Assembly (NCBI GenBank): GCA_027494015.1
Contig: JAOSJP010000001.1
Coordinates: 62,001-126,000 of the forward strand
Length of the DNA stretch: 64,000 nucleotides
Reading direction: 5' to 3'
From: Anaerolineae bacterium
GTDB lineage: Bacteria > Chloroflexota > Anaerolineae > Aggregatilineales > Aggregatilineaceae
The translations under genes were made by a program, and so were the position numbers. The notes beneath the pieces are model-generated. The model worked only from the letters and a program-made list of their open reading frames with translations, was not told the DNA's origin and did not search any database. This document shows positions 41,599 to 53,732 of this stretch, in pieces; position 1 is the stretch's first letter, and each line of letters opens with the position of its first letter.

Positions 41599-43395
41599 TC
41601 AGTTCACGCGCTCGCGGATGAAGAACTCAATGCGGTCGCCCTCGACGAAGTCGTGGAAGCCGTCCAGGCCGATGCCGCACTCAAAGCCGGTGCGCACCTC
41701 GCGCACGTCGTCTTCAAAGCGCTTGAGGCTGGCGACGGCCACGCCGCTCGCCAGCACGTTGCCCTGGCGCACGACGCGGGCCTTGGCATTGCGCCGCGCC
41801 ACGCCCTCCAGGATGTACGAGCCGGCGATGTTGCCGATCTTGGGCAGGCGGATCACCCGGCGTACCTCGGCCACACCGACCTGCTTGTCGGCGTACTCCG
41901 GCTCCAGCAGGCCCTTCAGCGCCAGCTCGACGCTCTCGATCAGCTTGTAGATCACATTGTAGGAACGGATGTCAACGCCCAGCGATTCGGCCACGCGCTC
42001 GGCGGCGGAGTCGGGCTGGACATTGAAGCCGATGATGATCGCATGAGAGACATGGGCCAGGTTGACATCGCTCTCGGTGATCTCCCCCACGCCGGCGTGA
42101 AGCACGCGCACTTTGAACTCGTTCACGGAGATGTTCTGGACGGAGTTGACGACCGGCTCCAGCGACCCATCCACGTCCACCTTGATGATGAGCAGCAGCT
42201 CTTTCGTCTCGCTGGCCTGGAGGCGGCTGAAGACCTCTTCGAGGGTGAGCGCCGGCGGCGTCTTGACGGCGGCTTCCTGCCGGGCCAGCCTGCGCTCCTC
42301 GACGAGGGTGCGCGCTTCCTTGATGTCTTTGATCACCTCGAACATCTCGCCGGCGTGCGCTGGCGCGTCCAGGCCCATCACCGACACCGGGCACGACGGA
42401 CCCGCTTCTTTGATCACGTGGCCGTTGTAGTCGAACATGCGCTTGATGCGCCCGTGCGAAGTGCCCGCCACCACGATGTCGCCGGTGCGCAGCGTGCCGT
42501 TCTGCACCAGCAGCGTGGCCAGCGCGCCGCGCGCGCTCTCCATGCGCCCCTCCAGCACGGTGCCCGCCGCCGGAGCGCTGGGGTTGGCGGTGATGTCCTG
42601 TTCTTCGGCGACGAGCAGGATCGCTTCGAGCAGGTCTTCGATGCCGGTCTGCGTGCGGGCGCTGACCGGCACGATCAGCGTGTCGCCACCCCATTCGTCC
42701 GAGCGCAGGTTCAGCTCTTCGGCGAGCTGCTGTTTAACGCGGTCGGGGTTGGCGTTGGCTTTGTCAATCTTGTTGAGGGCCACGACCACCGGCACGTGCG
42801 CCGCGTGTACGTGCGCATAGGCCTCGCGCGTGGTGGGCATCACGCCGTCGTCCGCCGCCACGACCAGCACGGCAATATCCGCGCCCTGCGCCCCGCGCGA
42901 GCGCATGGCCGTGAACGCCTCGTGACCGGGCGTGTCCAGGAAGGTGATCACGCGGTCGTTGTGCGTCACCTGGTACGCGCCGATGTGCTGAGTGATGCCG
43001 CCCGCTTCGCCCGCCTGCACGTTGGCCTTGCGGATGACGTCCAGCAGCGAGGTTTTGCCGTGATCCACATGCCCCAGCACGGTGACCACTGGCGGGCGCG
43101 GCTTGAGCGCCTCGCGCGACTGGTCGGCGTACAGGCGGCGCCAGGTCTGCGTGGCCGTGCGCTCCTGGGCCGGCTCTGGCTCCGGGCCTTTGATCGGCTG
43201 TACCTCGAAGCCCATGCTGTCGCCCACGATGGCGGCAGTGTCGAAGTCTATCTGCTGGTTGATGGACGCCATGATGCCGTTGCTGATGAGTTCTTTCATC
43301 ACCTCAATCGGGCTGGCACCCATCAGGTCGGCAAGTTCCCGTACAGAGAGAAAATCCGGGACTTCGAGTATCTGTTTTTGTTGTGGCATAGACAT
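41599..43395 (-). CDS. infB: translation initiation factor IF-2
   Basis: 598 residues, a short IF-2 lacking the long disordered N-terminus. One IF2_N domain is seen ([20 protein letters not shown]). G1 GHVDHGKT is at residues 108-115, G3 DTPGHE, G4 NKID. Domains II to IV follow, including [20 protein letters not shown] and the C2 end [18 protein letters not shown]. The ATG at 43395 ([16 protein letters not shown]) is preferred to a TTG further upstream. Recruits fMet-tRNA to the 30S subunit. Clear nusA-operon member. Confidence 0.97.
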   Translation of the reverse strand: MSMPQQKQILEVPDFLSVRELADLMGASPIEVMKELISNGIMASINQQIDFDTAAIVGDSMGFEVQPIKGPEPEPAQERTATQTWRRLYADQSREALKPRPPVVTVLGHVDHGKTSLLDVIRKANVQAGEAGGITQHIGAYQVTHNDRVITFLDTPGHEAFTAMRSRGAQGADIAVLVVAADDGVMPTTREAYAHVHAAHVPVVVALNKIDKANANPDRVKQQLAEELNLRSDEWGGDTLIVPVSARTQTGIEDLLEAILLVAEEQDITANPSAPAAGTVLEGRMESARGALATLLVQNGTLRTGDIVVAGTSHGRIKRMFDYNGHVIKEAGPSCPVSVMGLDAPAHAGEMFEVIKDIKEARTLVEERRLARQEAAVKTPPALTLEEVFSRLQASETKELLLIIKVDVDGSLEPVVNSVQNISVNEFKVRVLHAGVGEITESDVNLAHVSHAIIIGFNVQPDSAAERVAESLGVDIRSYNVIYKLIESVELALKGLLEPEYADKQVGVAEVRRVIRLPKIGNIAGSYILEGVARRNAKARVVRQGNVLASGVAVASLKRFEDDVREVRTGFECGIGLDGFHDFVEGDRIEFFIRERVN

Positions 43396-43520
43396 AGCGG
43401 GCCTGGCCGCTGCCAAAGGGCAGCAGCGCCGCCGCTAACCTCCTTTCAGGGGTTCTCAGTGTGTCCAGCGGACAGCGCCGGGCCGGTGCAGCCCTTCGGG
43501 GCCGCAACGGAGAGGCGTCA

Positions 43521-43811
43521 CTACTCCGGTGTGGGGCGCACCGCCGCCAAGCGCGCGCGATCGGCATCGCTCAACGTTGTGCGCAGTGCTTTGGCCAGCA
43601 CATCGCTCGTCAGGGCGCGGTCCCAACAGGCTGGATCGTCACATAAGTAAGCGCCGCGCCCGCTGCGCTTGCCGGTCGGGTCCACCTGCACGCCTTCGTC
43701 AGGAGTCCGCACCAGGCGCGTCAACGACCGTTTGTCAGCCGTTGTGCGGCAAACCACGCAGGTGCGCTGAGGGACTCGGCGGCGCTTGGTCGGTGTACCG
43801 GGTGTGCCCAT
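43521..43811 (-). CDS. rnpM: YlxR/RnpM family RNA-binding protein
   Basis: 96 residues. Signature VPQRTCVVCRTTADKRSLTR, then SGRGAYLCDDPACWDRAL, the DUF448/YlxR fold. In Bacillus the homologue binds RNase P RNA and modulates its activity. It sits between nusA and infB as usual, 32 bases after nusA. The first start (MGTPGTPTKRRR) gives a basic N-terminal tail. Confidence 0.93.
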   Translation of the reverse strand: MGTPGTPTKRRRVPQRTCVVCRTTADKRSLTRLVRTPDEGVQVDPTGKRSGRGAYLCDDPACWDRALTSDVLAKALRTTLSDADRARLAAVRPTPE

Positions 43812-43843
43812 CGTGCTCCCAGAGCCTGAACGGACAGGGCAGG

Positions 43844-45763
43844 TTATTCGAGGTACTCGTCCCAGTCGCTCCGGCGACGCCCGCCCTTGCGACGGCGACG
43901 GGCGACAACCTCGCCACGCTCCTCATCGAAGACCAGCTCGCGGCGCTTGCCCTTCGATTTCTTCTTATCGCGCTCGGCTTCGCCGCCCTCTTCCTCGTCG
44001 AAGGCCTCTTCATCATCAACGGTGCCAGCCGTCTTAAGCCGCCCGGCGCTCTTGGCCCGCCGTTCCAGCTCGGCAGCTTCTTCGGCGTTCAACAGCGGCG
44101 CCGGCTCCGGCTCGACGAAGGCCGGCATGGCCTCCTCGTCCTCGGCCAGTGCTGCCACGACCGGCACGGCCTCTTCCTGGGCCGGCTCGGACACCATCTC
44201 CGCTGCCGCTTCTGGCAGGGCCTCAGCCTCGGCCAGCGGCTCCTGTTCTGGCTCCGGCTCGCCGGCGCGCAGGATCACCAGGTCGTCAAGGGCGTAGCGG
44301 ATGGCTTCCATCGCGTCTTCGCCCGCGCCGCCCTGATCCAGCATACGCTGCAGGTTTTCGACATCGGCGAGCACGCGCACCATCAAGTCGCCCACGTTCT
44401 CAATACGCGCCAGGGCGCGGTTGATGTCTTCGTCGAGTTCCAGTTCCTCGATGGTCATGCGATACGCGCGGTCGGGCACCAGATCGCGCACCTTGCTCAT
44501 CGCCGCGCGGCGCGTCGAGCGCCCCGCCTCGCGCACGGCTTGCAGACGGCGCTCGGTGACCTTGACGAACTCGGTCAGCGTCTTGTATTCCTCCGGCTGC
44601 ACCGGGCGGTTGGCGAGCTTCTTCTCCATGATGCGCTCGATCTCGGTCACCAGGTCGGGCATATCTGCCGGCAGCGCGTCCAGCGGCGGCTCTTGCAGCC
44701 CGGCATAGGCTTTCTCGGCGGCTTCGGAGACGCTCTTGATGTCAATGCGCCAGCCGGTCAGCTTGGCGGCCAGGCGAGCATTCTGCCCTTCGCGGCCAAT
44801 CGCCAGCGAAAGCTGGTCGTCGGGCACGATCACGGTTGCCGTGCGCCCCGTGTCCAGGTCTTCTTCGAGCAGCATGTCGCTGACACGGGCCGGGCTGAGC
44901 GCCTTGGCGATGAAGATCGCCGGATCAGCGTTCCACTCGATGACATCAATCTTCTCGTCGTTCAGCTCTTTGACGATGTTCTGAATGCGCATCCCGCGCA
45001 TCCCCACGCACGCGCCGACGGGGTCCACGCCTTCCTGCAGCGCGGCAACGGCCACTTTGGAGCGGTGCCCGGCCTCGCGGGCGATATTCTTGATCTCCAC
45101 CTGGCCGTTGTAAATCTCCGGCACCTCGTACTCGAAGAGGCGGCGCAGCATGTTCTTGTGGGCGCGGCTGACAACGATCTGCGGGCCGCGCGTGTTGCGC
45201 TTGACTTCGGCGACATAGGCGCGCACTTTATCGTGCGGGCGGTAACGCTCGCCGGGAATCTGGTGTTGGCGAGGCATAACCGCCTCGGCGCGGCCCAGGC
45301 TGATGGTCAGCGTGCCGTGGCTGACGCTCTGCACCGTCCCGGTGACCAGGTCGCCCTCGCGCTCAACAAACTCGTCGTACAGGGCGTCGCGCTCGGCCTC
45401 GCGGATGCGCTGCAAGATGACCTGCTTGGCCGTCTGCGCGGCGATGCGCCCGAAGGTGATGCTGGTCTGCACCGGCACCATCACGGTGTCGCCAAGCTCG
45501 GCTTCGGGCATGTGCTCACGCGCCACTTCCAGCGCCACTTCTGTCGAATCCGACTCGACCGACTCGACGACTTCCTTCTCAAGGAAGATATGCGCCGCGC
45601 CGGTCAGGTCAATCTGCGCCTCGACGCGCTGATTGGTGCCGATATTGGCATCGCGCTTGTAGGCGGAGACGAGCGCCTGCGAGAGGGCGTCCATCACCAC
45701 CTCACGCGGCAACGCGCGCAACTCGACAATCTCGTTGAAAGCCAGGGTGAAATCGTTCTTCAT
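43844..45763 (-). CDS. nusA: transcription termination/antitermination factor NusA with long C-terminal extension
   Basis: 639 residues from [13 protein letters not shown]; the extra 24 codons upstream lack family sequence. Order: NusA N-domain (1-125), S1 domain ([20 protein letters not shown]), KH1 ([20 protein letters not shown]), KH2 ([20 protein letters not shown]). From about residue 350 an extension not found in short NusA proteins holds helix-hairpin-like segments ([18 protein letters not shown]), a long Glu/Ala/Pro-rich acidic stretch, and a Lys/Arg-rich end ([17 protein letters not shown]). It is the first gene of its transcript; rimP is not upstream. Confidence 0.96.
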   Translation of the reverse strand: MKNDFTLAFNEIVELRALPREVVMDALSQALVSAYKRDANIGTNQRVEAQIDLTGAAHIFLEKEVVESVESDSTEVALEVAREHMPEAELGDTVMVPVQTSITFGRIAAQTAKQVILQRIREAERDALYDEFVEREGDLVTGTVQSVSHGTLTISLGRAEAVMPRQHQIPGERYRPHDKVRAYVAEVKRNTRGPQIVVSRAHKNMLRRLFEYEVPEIYNGQVEIKNIAREAGHRSKVAVAALQEGVDPVGACVGMRGMRIQNIVKELNDEKIDVIEWNADPAIFIAKALSPARVSDMLLEEDLDTGRTATVIVPDDQLSLAIGREGQNARLAAKLTGWRIDIKSVSEAAEKAYAGLQEPPLDALPADMPDLVTEIERIMEKKLANRPVQPEEYKTLTEFVKVTERRLQAVREAGRSTRRAAMSKVRDLVPDRAYRMTIEELELDEDINRALARIENVGDLMVRVLADVENLQRMLDQGGAGEDAMEAIRYALDDLVILRAGEPEPEQEPLAEAEALPEAAAEMVSEPAQEEAVPVVAALAEDEEAMPAFVEPEPAPLLNAEEAAELERRAKSAGRLKTAGTVDDEEAFDEEEGGEAERDKKKSKGKRRELVFDEERGEVVARRRRKGGRRRSDWDEYLE

Positions 45764-45837
45764 GGTTCTGCTTGGTTCTGCCCTACCGGGACTCACGCCA
45801 TCAAATGAGGTGCTGAGCAGGCCAGCCATATACAACG

Positions 45838-45857
45838 AAAAGTGGGGGGTCCCACTT
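45838..45857 (-). promoter_or_regulatory. hairpin in the nusA leader
   Basis: On the minus strand AAAGTGGG and CCCACTTT can pair around ACCC, followed by TCGTTGT. It lies between the promoter and nusA, and so could act as an attenuator or as a NusA-sensitive pause (inference). Confidence 0.45.
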
Positions 45858-45887
45858 TCCTAAGTACATCTCGGTCTCAGCACTCAC

Positions 45888-45916
45888 AGTATATCATGGC
45901 CCGCCTCGCTTGACAA
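45888..45916 (-). promoter_or_regulatory. sigma70-type promoter of the nusA cluster
   Basis: On the minus strand TTGTCA and TATACT are 17 bases apart. The start would be about 118 bases before the nusA ATG. Confidence 0.75.
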
Positions 45917-45932
45917 GGGTAGGGGGAAGGCG

Positions 45933-46478
45933 GAGTGCGTGCAAAACCTGTCAGGTAGGAGCGCTGCTCTGCTGCGCCCTGGTTGACCTTACCCCCGCTT
46001 GGCGCTGGCGCGCCGAGCGCCGGAGGCGGGGGGAGGGCGCGAGTTGAGCGTTGCCGGAAGGCGGGGCGGCAAACTGTCGGTAGGGGCGCCTGCGCGCCCT
46101 GGGTCTCCCCCGCCGGCGCGCGCCCCCCCCCGTGCGGGGGGGCGGCGGCCGGGGCCCGCGCTCGCGTCCTGCCGCCCCGGCTCAAAAGCAGTGACCCTCA
46201 AAGCCCAGCCGCCGAGCGCCGCGCGCCGGGTTTACCCCCCCGCCGCGCGGCCGCCGCCCCCCCCGTTGCGGGGGGGGGCCAGCGCCGGGGTCCCGCCGCG
46301 GTCGCGTCCCGCCCCCCCACCCAAGCGGACCCACCAAAGTCCCCGCCGCCGCCACGCCGCGCGCCCGGGTTCCTCCCCCGCCGCGCGGCCCTCGCCGCCC
46401 CCGGAGAGGGGGAAAGCCAGGAGCGCCGGGGTGAGTACCCCGCGTCCAGCGAGTCGCTGTCAACTCTTGCACGCTCCC
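45933..46478 (+). repeat. large degenerate composite of the dispersed element, extreme GC
   Basis: The left end GAGTGCGTGCAAAACCTGTC resembles the terminal repeat, and the right end reads CAACTCTTGCACGCTCCC. Between them the known internal text is repeated and decayed, with runs of seven to nine C or G. No ORF here resembles a protein. From 46478 to 46535 a short unique-looking stretch (TTCAAAAGCAGTTGACGGG ... CAATCGCATCAAAGTCC) follows, the latter also found at 54838. Confidence 0.7.
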
Positions 46479-46710
46479 ACGCTTCAAAAGCAGTTGACGG
46501 GCAGGGCAATCGCATCAAAGTCCACCGCGCGCCAGCCTGCTCGTAAAGGCGCTGCTCTGCTGCGCCCTTCTCCCCGCTCGGCGCTGAGTGTGTTGAGGAG
46601 AGGGGGAAAGGCCGAGCGTAGCGAGGCCAGGGGGTGAGGTTAATATCCCCGCGTCCAGCGAGTCGCTGTCAACTTTTGCACGCTCCCACGCTTCAAAAGC
46701 AGTTGACGGG
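46439..46710 (+). repeat. 63-bp direct repeat, two copies
   Basis: Bases 46439-46501 and 46648-46710 match with one difference, 209 bases apart. Each contains the element's right end followed by CGCTTCAAAAGCAGTTGACG. The second copy supplies the -35 of the ppdK promoter. Confidence 0.85.
46536..46687 (+). repeat. dispersed-element copy upstream of ppdK
   Basis: Internal text GGCGCTGCTCTGCTGCGCCC, then GAGAGGGGGAAAGGCCGAGC, then the right terminal repeat TTTTGCACGCTCCC ending at 46687. The left terminal repeat is absent. Confidence 0.75.
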
Positions 46711-46731
46711 GCCGCCGTGACGGGGTATCTT
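46703..46731 (+). promoter_or_regulatory. probable promoter of ppdK
   Basis: TTGACG at 46703-46708, a 17-base spacer, and TATCTT at 46726-46731. The leader to the ATG would be about 210 bases; I see no clear riboswitch in 46740-46948. Confidence 0.55.
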
Positions 46732-46948
46732 TAGGCGCTTGTATCACTCGTCATACGATCCGGTGCGTTTCTTCACTGTGCCCGCGCGAAGCATGGCGGC
46801 AAAATCCCCCAGGTTTGCGTGCGCCCGGCCCATCGTTCTGCGCTATCAGGATAGAAGCACGACTGTGCTGCGGGGCCGGTGACGATGACACCCGCACACA
46901 CTACACGGGAAACGCAGCGATTCTGCTGAGAGTCTAGGAGAGGCTTGC

Positions 46949-49639
<2,691 letters not shown>

Positions 49640-49663
49640 GCGGCGTCTATCCCTGAGCGTCAC

Positions 49664-49697
49664 CGAGGGCCGTCCCACTGGGGCGGCCCTTGTCGTT
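49664..49697 (+). terminator. intrinsic terminator of ppdK
   Basis: GGGCCGTCCC and GGGGCGGCCC form a 10-pair stem (one G-U) with a short ACT loop, then TTGTCGTT. Confidence 0.7.
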
Positions 49698-49715
49698 GGG
49701 GCGGCGCTTCGGCTT

Positions 49716-50214
49716 CCCTCACCCCTGCTCGGTGCTGACGCGCCTCGCTGCCCCCCTCTCCGTCAACGGAGAGACGGACAAATAAGATTGCATTGACGGC
49801 TAACGATAGATTACGGAAGAACAATTCAAGGGGAGAAACGACCGAAGAAGGCGACTTCGGGGAACCGGTTGTAGGGGCGGGTTTGCAAACCCGCCCCTAC
49901 AGGCCCCACCAGGCATCCGAGCTTCTCCTTCAAGCCATCCGTTTCTCCCGTTGATTGTGATCGCTCGTCGTTACGCTAAATCAACACTGTCTAATGGAGG
50001 AACCAATTCAAATCCGCATGATCAGGGGTTTTCAGTCCTGAGTCGTGAGTCGTGAGTCGTAAAGATTGTCCTGTGCTCTAGGCTCAAGACTCCTGACTCA
50101 GGACTCATCACCCACAGCGATTGTGCGATGTCGTTTTGGTATCTCCATAATATGTCCGTCCCTCCACGTTGGAGAGGGGGCAAGCCGAGCGTAGCGAGGC
50201 TGGGGGCGAGGTCA
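49716..50214. repeat. repeat-filled gap between ppdK and the next gene
   Basis: Holds a fragment of the dispersed element (49716-49775) and a perfect 32-base palindrome at 49870-49901 (arms TGTAGGGGCGGGTTTG). Imperfect inverted arms flank the palindrome (GGGGAGAAACG near 49830; CGTTTCTCCCG near 49950). There are three GAGTCGT heptamers at 50040-50060 and another partial element at 50155-50214. I see no gene in 49640-50362; a TATACT at 50311 may be a -10 for the next gene. Confidence 0.7.
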
Positions 50215-50362
50215 GCAGGGCGCGGCACGGCAACGCTTCTATTGCCTGACACGTTCTGTACGCTTCAGGCGCTTCCCCTGCGCTCCGGCTACGGGCAATG
50301 CCGAATCGAGTATACTGAGGACAGGAAGAACGCAGGCTATGGCGCTATGAGGAGTGTGAGCA

Positions 50363-51874
50363 ATGAGGCGACGTGCGATAGGTGCGCTGGTGGTGATGGC
50401 GCTGCTGGCGCTGACGAGCAGTCCAGCCTGGGCGGCGCAGGGCGCGCCTGTGCTCCTGCCGACCATTATCAGCTTCTCGGCAGACGTAGAGGAGATCACA
50501 CTGGCGGACGCCGAAGCGGGCGAGACGCCCGCCCGGCTCTCCTGGCAGGCAGTCGGCGTCCAGGACGATCAGCGCTTGGCCCTCTATGCCTTCCGCGTCA
50601 ATCACTGGGAAATGCTGCTGCCGCCGGACGCTGAGCCGCTGCCCGCTACGGGTGGCTATGACTTCACCATCCAGCACGCGCTGACCTTCAGCCCGCCGAT
50701 GTACAGCCTGGTGATCGCCGATGCTTTCGGGCAGGCGCTCGATCAGCGCATCGTGATCATCCCCTACGCGCCGTCCGACGAGGCCGTGCCGCTGACCGTT
50801 GATCTCTTTGATACCGACGTAACCGAGCTGGACGCGGCGGCGCTGGCCGCCGGGACTGCGCGCGTGCCCGTGCGCTGGGAGGTGAGCGGTCGCCAGCCGC
50901 ACATGCACCTCGTCTTCGAGCAGGTCTTAGAGAGCGGCAGCGTGGTCTCGGTTGAGCTGCCGCGCCTCAACCTGTGGATCGCTTCACGCGGCGAGGGCGT
51001 GGTTGCCCCGCTGCCCACCGCCAGCGGGCAGTCAGTGCGGCTGCGGCTGCGCGTGGTGGACATCCGCGATGGCAATACGCTGGCTGTTCACGCCCTGACG
51101 CCGATACCGGTGGTGCAGGGGGCGCTCCCGCCCGCTGCGCCTGTGCCTCCGCCAGGACGCAGCCCCGCGCCGATTGATGTGGCGCTGTTCACTGCCACGC
51201 CAGAGACCATCTCGCGCGGAGGGGTGGTGACGGTCAGTTGGGATGTGCGCAATGCGGTGGAACTGGGCGTGTGGCTGGTCGAGCCGGGCGGGCGATTGGC
51301 GCAGTTCGCGCCGAACCCGGCTCCCCAGGGATCGTGGACGGTCGCTGTGCCCTCCTCTTACGTGGACGCGGCGAGCTTCATGCTTTTCGCCCGCGATGCT
51401 GCCGGAGGCCAGGCGCAGGAGTCGGTGACGGTGGGCGTGATCTGCCCCTACGTCTACTTCTTCGACATGCGCGGTCAATCGCTGGCCTGCCCGCTGGAGG
51501 CGGGGACGACGGTGCAGGCCGCCTACCAGGAGTTCGAGCGTGGGGCCATGATCTGGCGGGCGGACACGAGCGACATCTATGTGCTCTACCGCGAAACAGG
51601 GCTGGTCAACCGTTACCGCGATACGTGGCACGGCGAGGACGTCCCCTATGATGAGACGCCTCCGCCGGGCCTGTACAAGCCCGATCGCGGCTTTGGCCGT
51701 GTGTGGGTGGACAATCCCCAGGTGCGCGCCGGGTTGGGCTGGGCGACCAGCCTGGAGCAGGGCTATACGATGCTCCACCAACGCTCCGGCGATCTCAAGT
51801 ACGCGCGCCTGTACCTGACTCTGCCCAACGGAACGGTCATCTACCTGGTGGAGAACACCTGGAAAGTCTGGTAG
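50363..51874 (+). CDS. secreted protein of unknown function
   Basis: 503 residues. The signal peptide is IGALVVMALLALTSSPAWAA. Two beta-sandwich-like segments follow: residues 35-130, and about 265-350 where ISRGGVVTVSWDVRNAVELG looks Ig/FN3-like. The C-terminal 150 residues form a distinct module rich in aromatic residues: EFERGAMIWRADTSDIYVLY, GLYKPDRGFGRVWVDNPQVR and LGWATSLEQGYTMLHQRSG. That pattern resembles repeats in secreted Chloroflexi proteins that I know only by appearance. The ATG has GGAG eight bases upstream. A strong terminator follows, so it is a single-gene unit. Confidence 0.8.
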   Translation: MRRRAIGALVVMALLALTSSPAWAAQGAPVLLPTIISFSADVEEITLADAEAGETPARLSWQAVGVQDDQRLALYAFRVNHWEMLLPPDAEPLPATGGYDFTIQHALTFSPPMYSLVIADAFGQALDQRIVIIPYAPSDEAVPLTVDLFDTDVTELDAAALAAGTARVPVRWEVSGRQPHMHLVFEQVLESGSVVSVELPRLNLWIASRGEGVVAPLPTASGQSVRLRLRVVDIRDGNTLAVHALTPIPVVQGALPPAAPVPPPGRSPAPIDVALFTATPETISRGGVVTVSWDVRNAVELGVWLVEPGGRLAQFAPNPAPQGSWTVAVPSSYVDAASFMLFARDAAGGQAQESVTVGVICPYVYFFDMRGQSLACPLEAGTTVQAAYQEFERGAMIWRADTSDIYVLYRETGLVNRYRDTWHGEDVPYDETPPPGLYKPDRGFGRVWVDNPQVRAGLGWATSLEQGYTMLHQRSGDLKYARLYLTLPNGTVIYLVENTWKVW

Positions 51875-51895
51875 AAGCGCGGGCAACACCAGCAG

Positions 51896-51930
51896 CGGGC
51901 CGTCTATTCACTGGCGGCCCTTTTTTTGTG
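51896..51930 (+). terminator. intrinsic terminator of the secreted-protein gene
   Basis: GGGCCG and CGGCCC pair around TCTATTCACTGG and are followed by seven T residues. Confidence 0.85.
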
Positions 51931-51956
51931 CGGGGCGCTGCCCGCGCCCGAAAACA

Positions 51957-51989
51957 GACTTCGGAAGTCTACCCGACTTCCGAAGTCTC
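51957..51989. repeat. GACTTCGGAAGTC inverted repeat
   Basis: Arms AGACTTCGGAAGTC and GACTTCCGAAGTCT around TACCC. Same family as 33931-33962. Confidence 0.8.
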
Positions 51990-52052
51990 GTGGAAATATC
52001 GCTGTCTGGGGGTTGGCGCGAGATGCTGAGATGGCACCCCAGAGCGGGCGAG

Positions 52053-52922
52053 CTACCTGCTGGACAGGTAGGCGATGACCGCTTCGCGCTCGGCGCTGTT
52101 AAGCTGCGCGCCGTTGCCGATCATCCGGTCAACGGTAGCCGTCCAACCGGCCTCGTCCTTAGTGGCGGCGTCAATGCGCTCGGTCGTATGGCAGACGGTG
52201 CAGCGCTCGGCGACCAGCGCCGCGCCGTCCAGATCGGCGGCAGTCACGCCTTCGGGCGCTTCTTCGACCGCCATCATGGCGGCCAGGAGGTCGTCCGCCG
52301 TGCCCTCGTAGACCAGGCTGGCGGCAACGGCTTGCCCGACTTCGGCCTGTTCCTCGGTGAACTCGCCGGCATAAGCGACGGAGTAGACGAGCGCCAGCAG
52401 TCCTTCGGCGGGCGCGAAGACCAGGAAGAGGCCATCTTCCAATTCCGATGTGGCGGAGACCGCCCCGGCGATCAGATCCTCAGAAAGCTCGATCTCCTCA
52501 GGCTCGCCGAGTTCCACGATTTCGCCTTCGCTCACGGTCTCATCAGCTCCCGGCTCTGGCCCAAAGAACAGCTCGGCGACCACGCCCGCGATCTCAGCGG
52601 GACTCGCGTCTTCGGGCAGGGTCAGGCCGAAGAAGCTCAGGAACTCGACGGGGAGGACGATGACCAGGAATCCGGCGTCTCCTGATATCACGTCCTCGTC
52701 AACCTCGATCCGTTCCAGCAATTCTTCGCTGTTGGCGATGAGGACGCTGGGGAAGGGCGACTCTTCCTCCACCTGAACAAACCACCCAGCGGGATAGCTT
52801 AGCGAAAACAGATCATCCTCGGATGTATAGGTCTCGAACTCGTCATCCTCCTGAGCCAGCAGGGCAACAGGCGTCGCGGCGAGCGCCAAGACCAGGGCGA
52901 TGCTGACAACGATGCGTTTCAC
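52053..52922 (-). CDS. secreted protein with C-terminal cytochrome c domain
   Basis: 289 residues. GTG 52922 is chosen because it opens a perfect signal peptide (KRIVVSIALVLALAATPVAL) and AGGAG lies ten bases upstream. Residues 30-225 are an acidic domain (YTSEDDLFSLSYPAGWFVQV, then SATSELEDGLFLVFAPAEGL) that recalls the PsbP-like lipoprotein fold. The last 60 residues are a small cytochrome c: haem site Cys241-Thr-Val-Cys244-His245 and distal region VDRMIGNGAQLNSAEREAVI with Met as probable sixth ligand. It should act outside the membrane in electron transfer. The domain pairing is unusual. Its own promoter is visible. Confidence 0.85.
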   Translation of the reverse strand: MKRIVVSIALVLALAATPVALLAQEDDEFETYTSEDDLFSLSYPAGWFVQVEEESPFPSVLIANSEELLERIEVDEDVISGDAGFLVIVLPVEFLSFFGLTLPEDASPAEIAGVVAELFFGPEPGADETVSEGEIVELGEPEEIELSEDLIAGAVSATSELEDGLFLVFAPAEGLLALVYSVAYAGEFTEEQAEVGQAVAASLVYEGTADDLLAAMMAVEEAPEGVTAADLDGAALVAERCTVCHTTERIDAATKDEAGWTATVDRMIGNGAQLNSAEREAVIAYLSSR

Positions 52923-52989
52923 CGGCTTGTGTCTCCTAGAGAATACCCACCCCAGGCGCACGGGCCTGGGGTGAACGGCACTGCTGGGG

Positions 52990-53018
52990 ATCATAAGCCA
53001 ATCGCGGCATTATGCCAA
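52990..53018 (-). promoter_or_regulatory. sigma70-type promoter of the cytochrome gene
   Basis: On the minus strand TTGGCA and TATGAT are 17 bases apart. A CACCCCAGG/CCTGGGGTG hairpin lies in the leader near 52942-52970. Confidence 0.6.
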
Positions 53019-53060
53019 TTTATCTAATAATATTCACCTAAAATCGGTGGGCTGGCTTGG

Positions 53061-53714
53061 CTACCAGGTTTCGCCGAGGGGAGATTCGTCCAGGTGGGGC
53101 GACCAGGAGACGCGGGCCAGCGTCCAGTCGCCGCCGGAGTGAGGGCGCTCCACGACGGTGAGCGACGTATTGGCCAGCGAGGGGCGCTCCAGCTCGCCGA
53201 AGAGGCTCTCCAGCAGCATCCCCAGCGTCCCGCCGTGCGAGACCAGGGCGACGGTTTGCCCGGCGTGGCGGGCGGCGATGTCGTCGAAGGCAGCGCGGGC
53301 GCGCGCCTTGAGCACGATGCGGGACTCTCCGTTGGGCGCGGGGATGTTGCGCCGGTCGGCACGGTAGGCCGCGTACCGCGCACCATCCCAGGCCAGCACT
53401 TCGTCGCGCGTGAGGCCCTGCCAGTCGCCCAGGTCAATCTCGCGCAGGCGTGGCTCTGGCTGCACGGGCAGGCCGAGCGTCTCGGCGATGGCCTGGGCGG
53501 TCTGCCAGGCGCGCGGCAAGTCGCTGCTGTAGAGCGCGGCGATGCGCGCTCCGTTGCTGGCCAGGTGGCGGCCCAGCGCGGCAGATTGCGCGCGTCCAGT
53601 GGCATTGAGTGGGACGGGCGCGCTGCCCTGCCAGCGTCCGGCGGCGTTCCAGTCGGTTTCGCCGTGACGGATGCACAGAACGCGAGTGGGGGCGAGGAGG
53701 GCTGGTTCGGTCAT
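53061..53714 (-). CDS. histidine phosphatase family protein (phosphoglycerate-mutase-like)
   Basis: 217 residues. The catalytic RHGE is at residues 16-19 (LCIRHGETDWNAAGRWQG). Further family text: AALYSSDLPRAWQTAQAIAE, LREIDLGDWQG (the acid/base Glu region), and VALVSHGGTLGMLLESLF with the second catalytic His. Substrate could be a phosphosugar, a nucleotide or an alpha-ribazole-like phosphate; not decidable. It follows the metallophosphatase gene by 18 bases on the same strand, probably one operon. Confidence 0.92.
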   Translation of the reverse strand: MTEPALLAPTRVLCIRHGETDWNAAGRWQGSAPVPLNATGRAQSAALGRHLASNGARIAALYSSDLPRAWQTAQAIAETLGLPVQPEPRLREIDLGDWQGLTRDEVLAWDGARYAAYRADRRNIPAPNGESRIVLKARARAAFDDIAARHAGQTVALVSHGGTLGMLLESLFGELERPSLANTSLTVVERPHSGGDWTLARVSWSPHLDESPLGETW

Positions 53715-53732
53715 GGGACGAGTCCGGCGCGG

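Noticed and set aside
43529..45808. Plus-strand frame of 759 codons opposite rnpM and nusA (and the similar 41461-43650 frame opposite infB)
   Set aside because: Shadow of nusA/infB codons; composition is Leu/Arg/His-biased and motif-free.
45983..46637. Several overlapping ORFs in the repeat region before ppdK
   Set aside because: They translate Pro/Arg/Ala/Gly runs from decayed repeats, with no start signals and no family resemblance.
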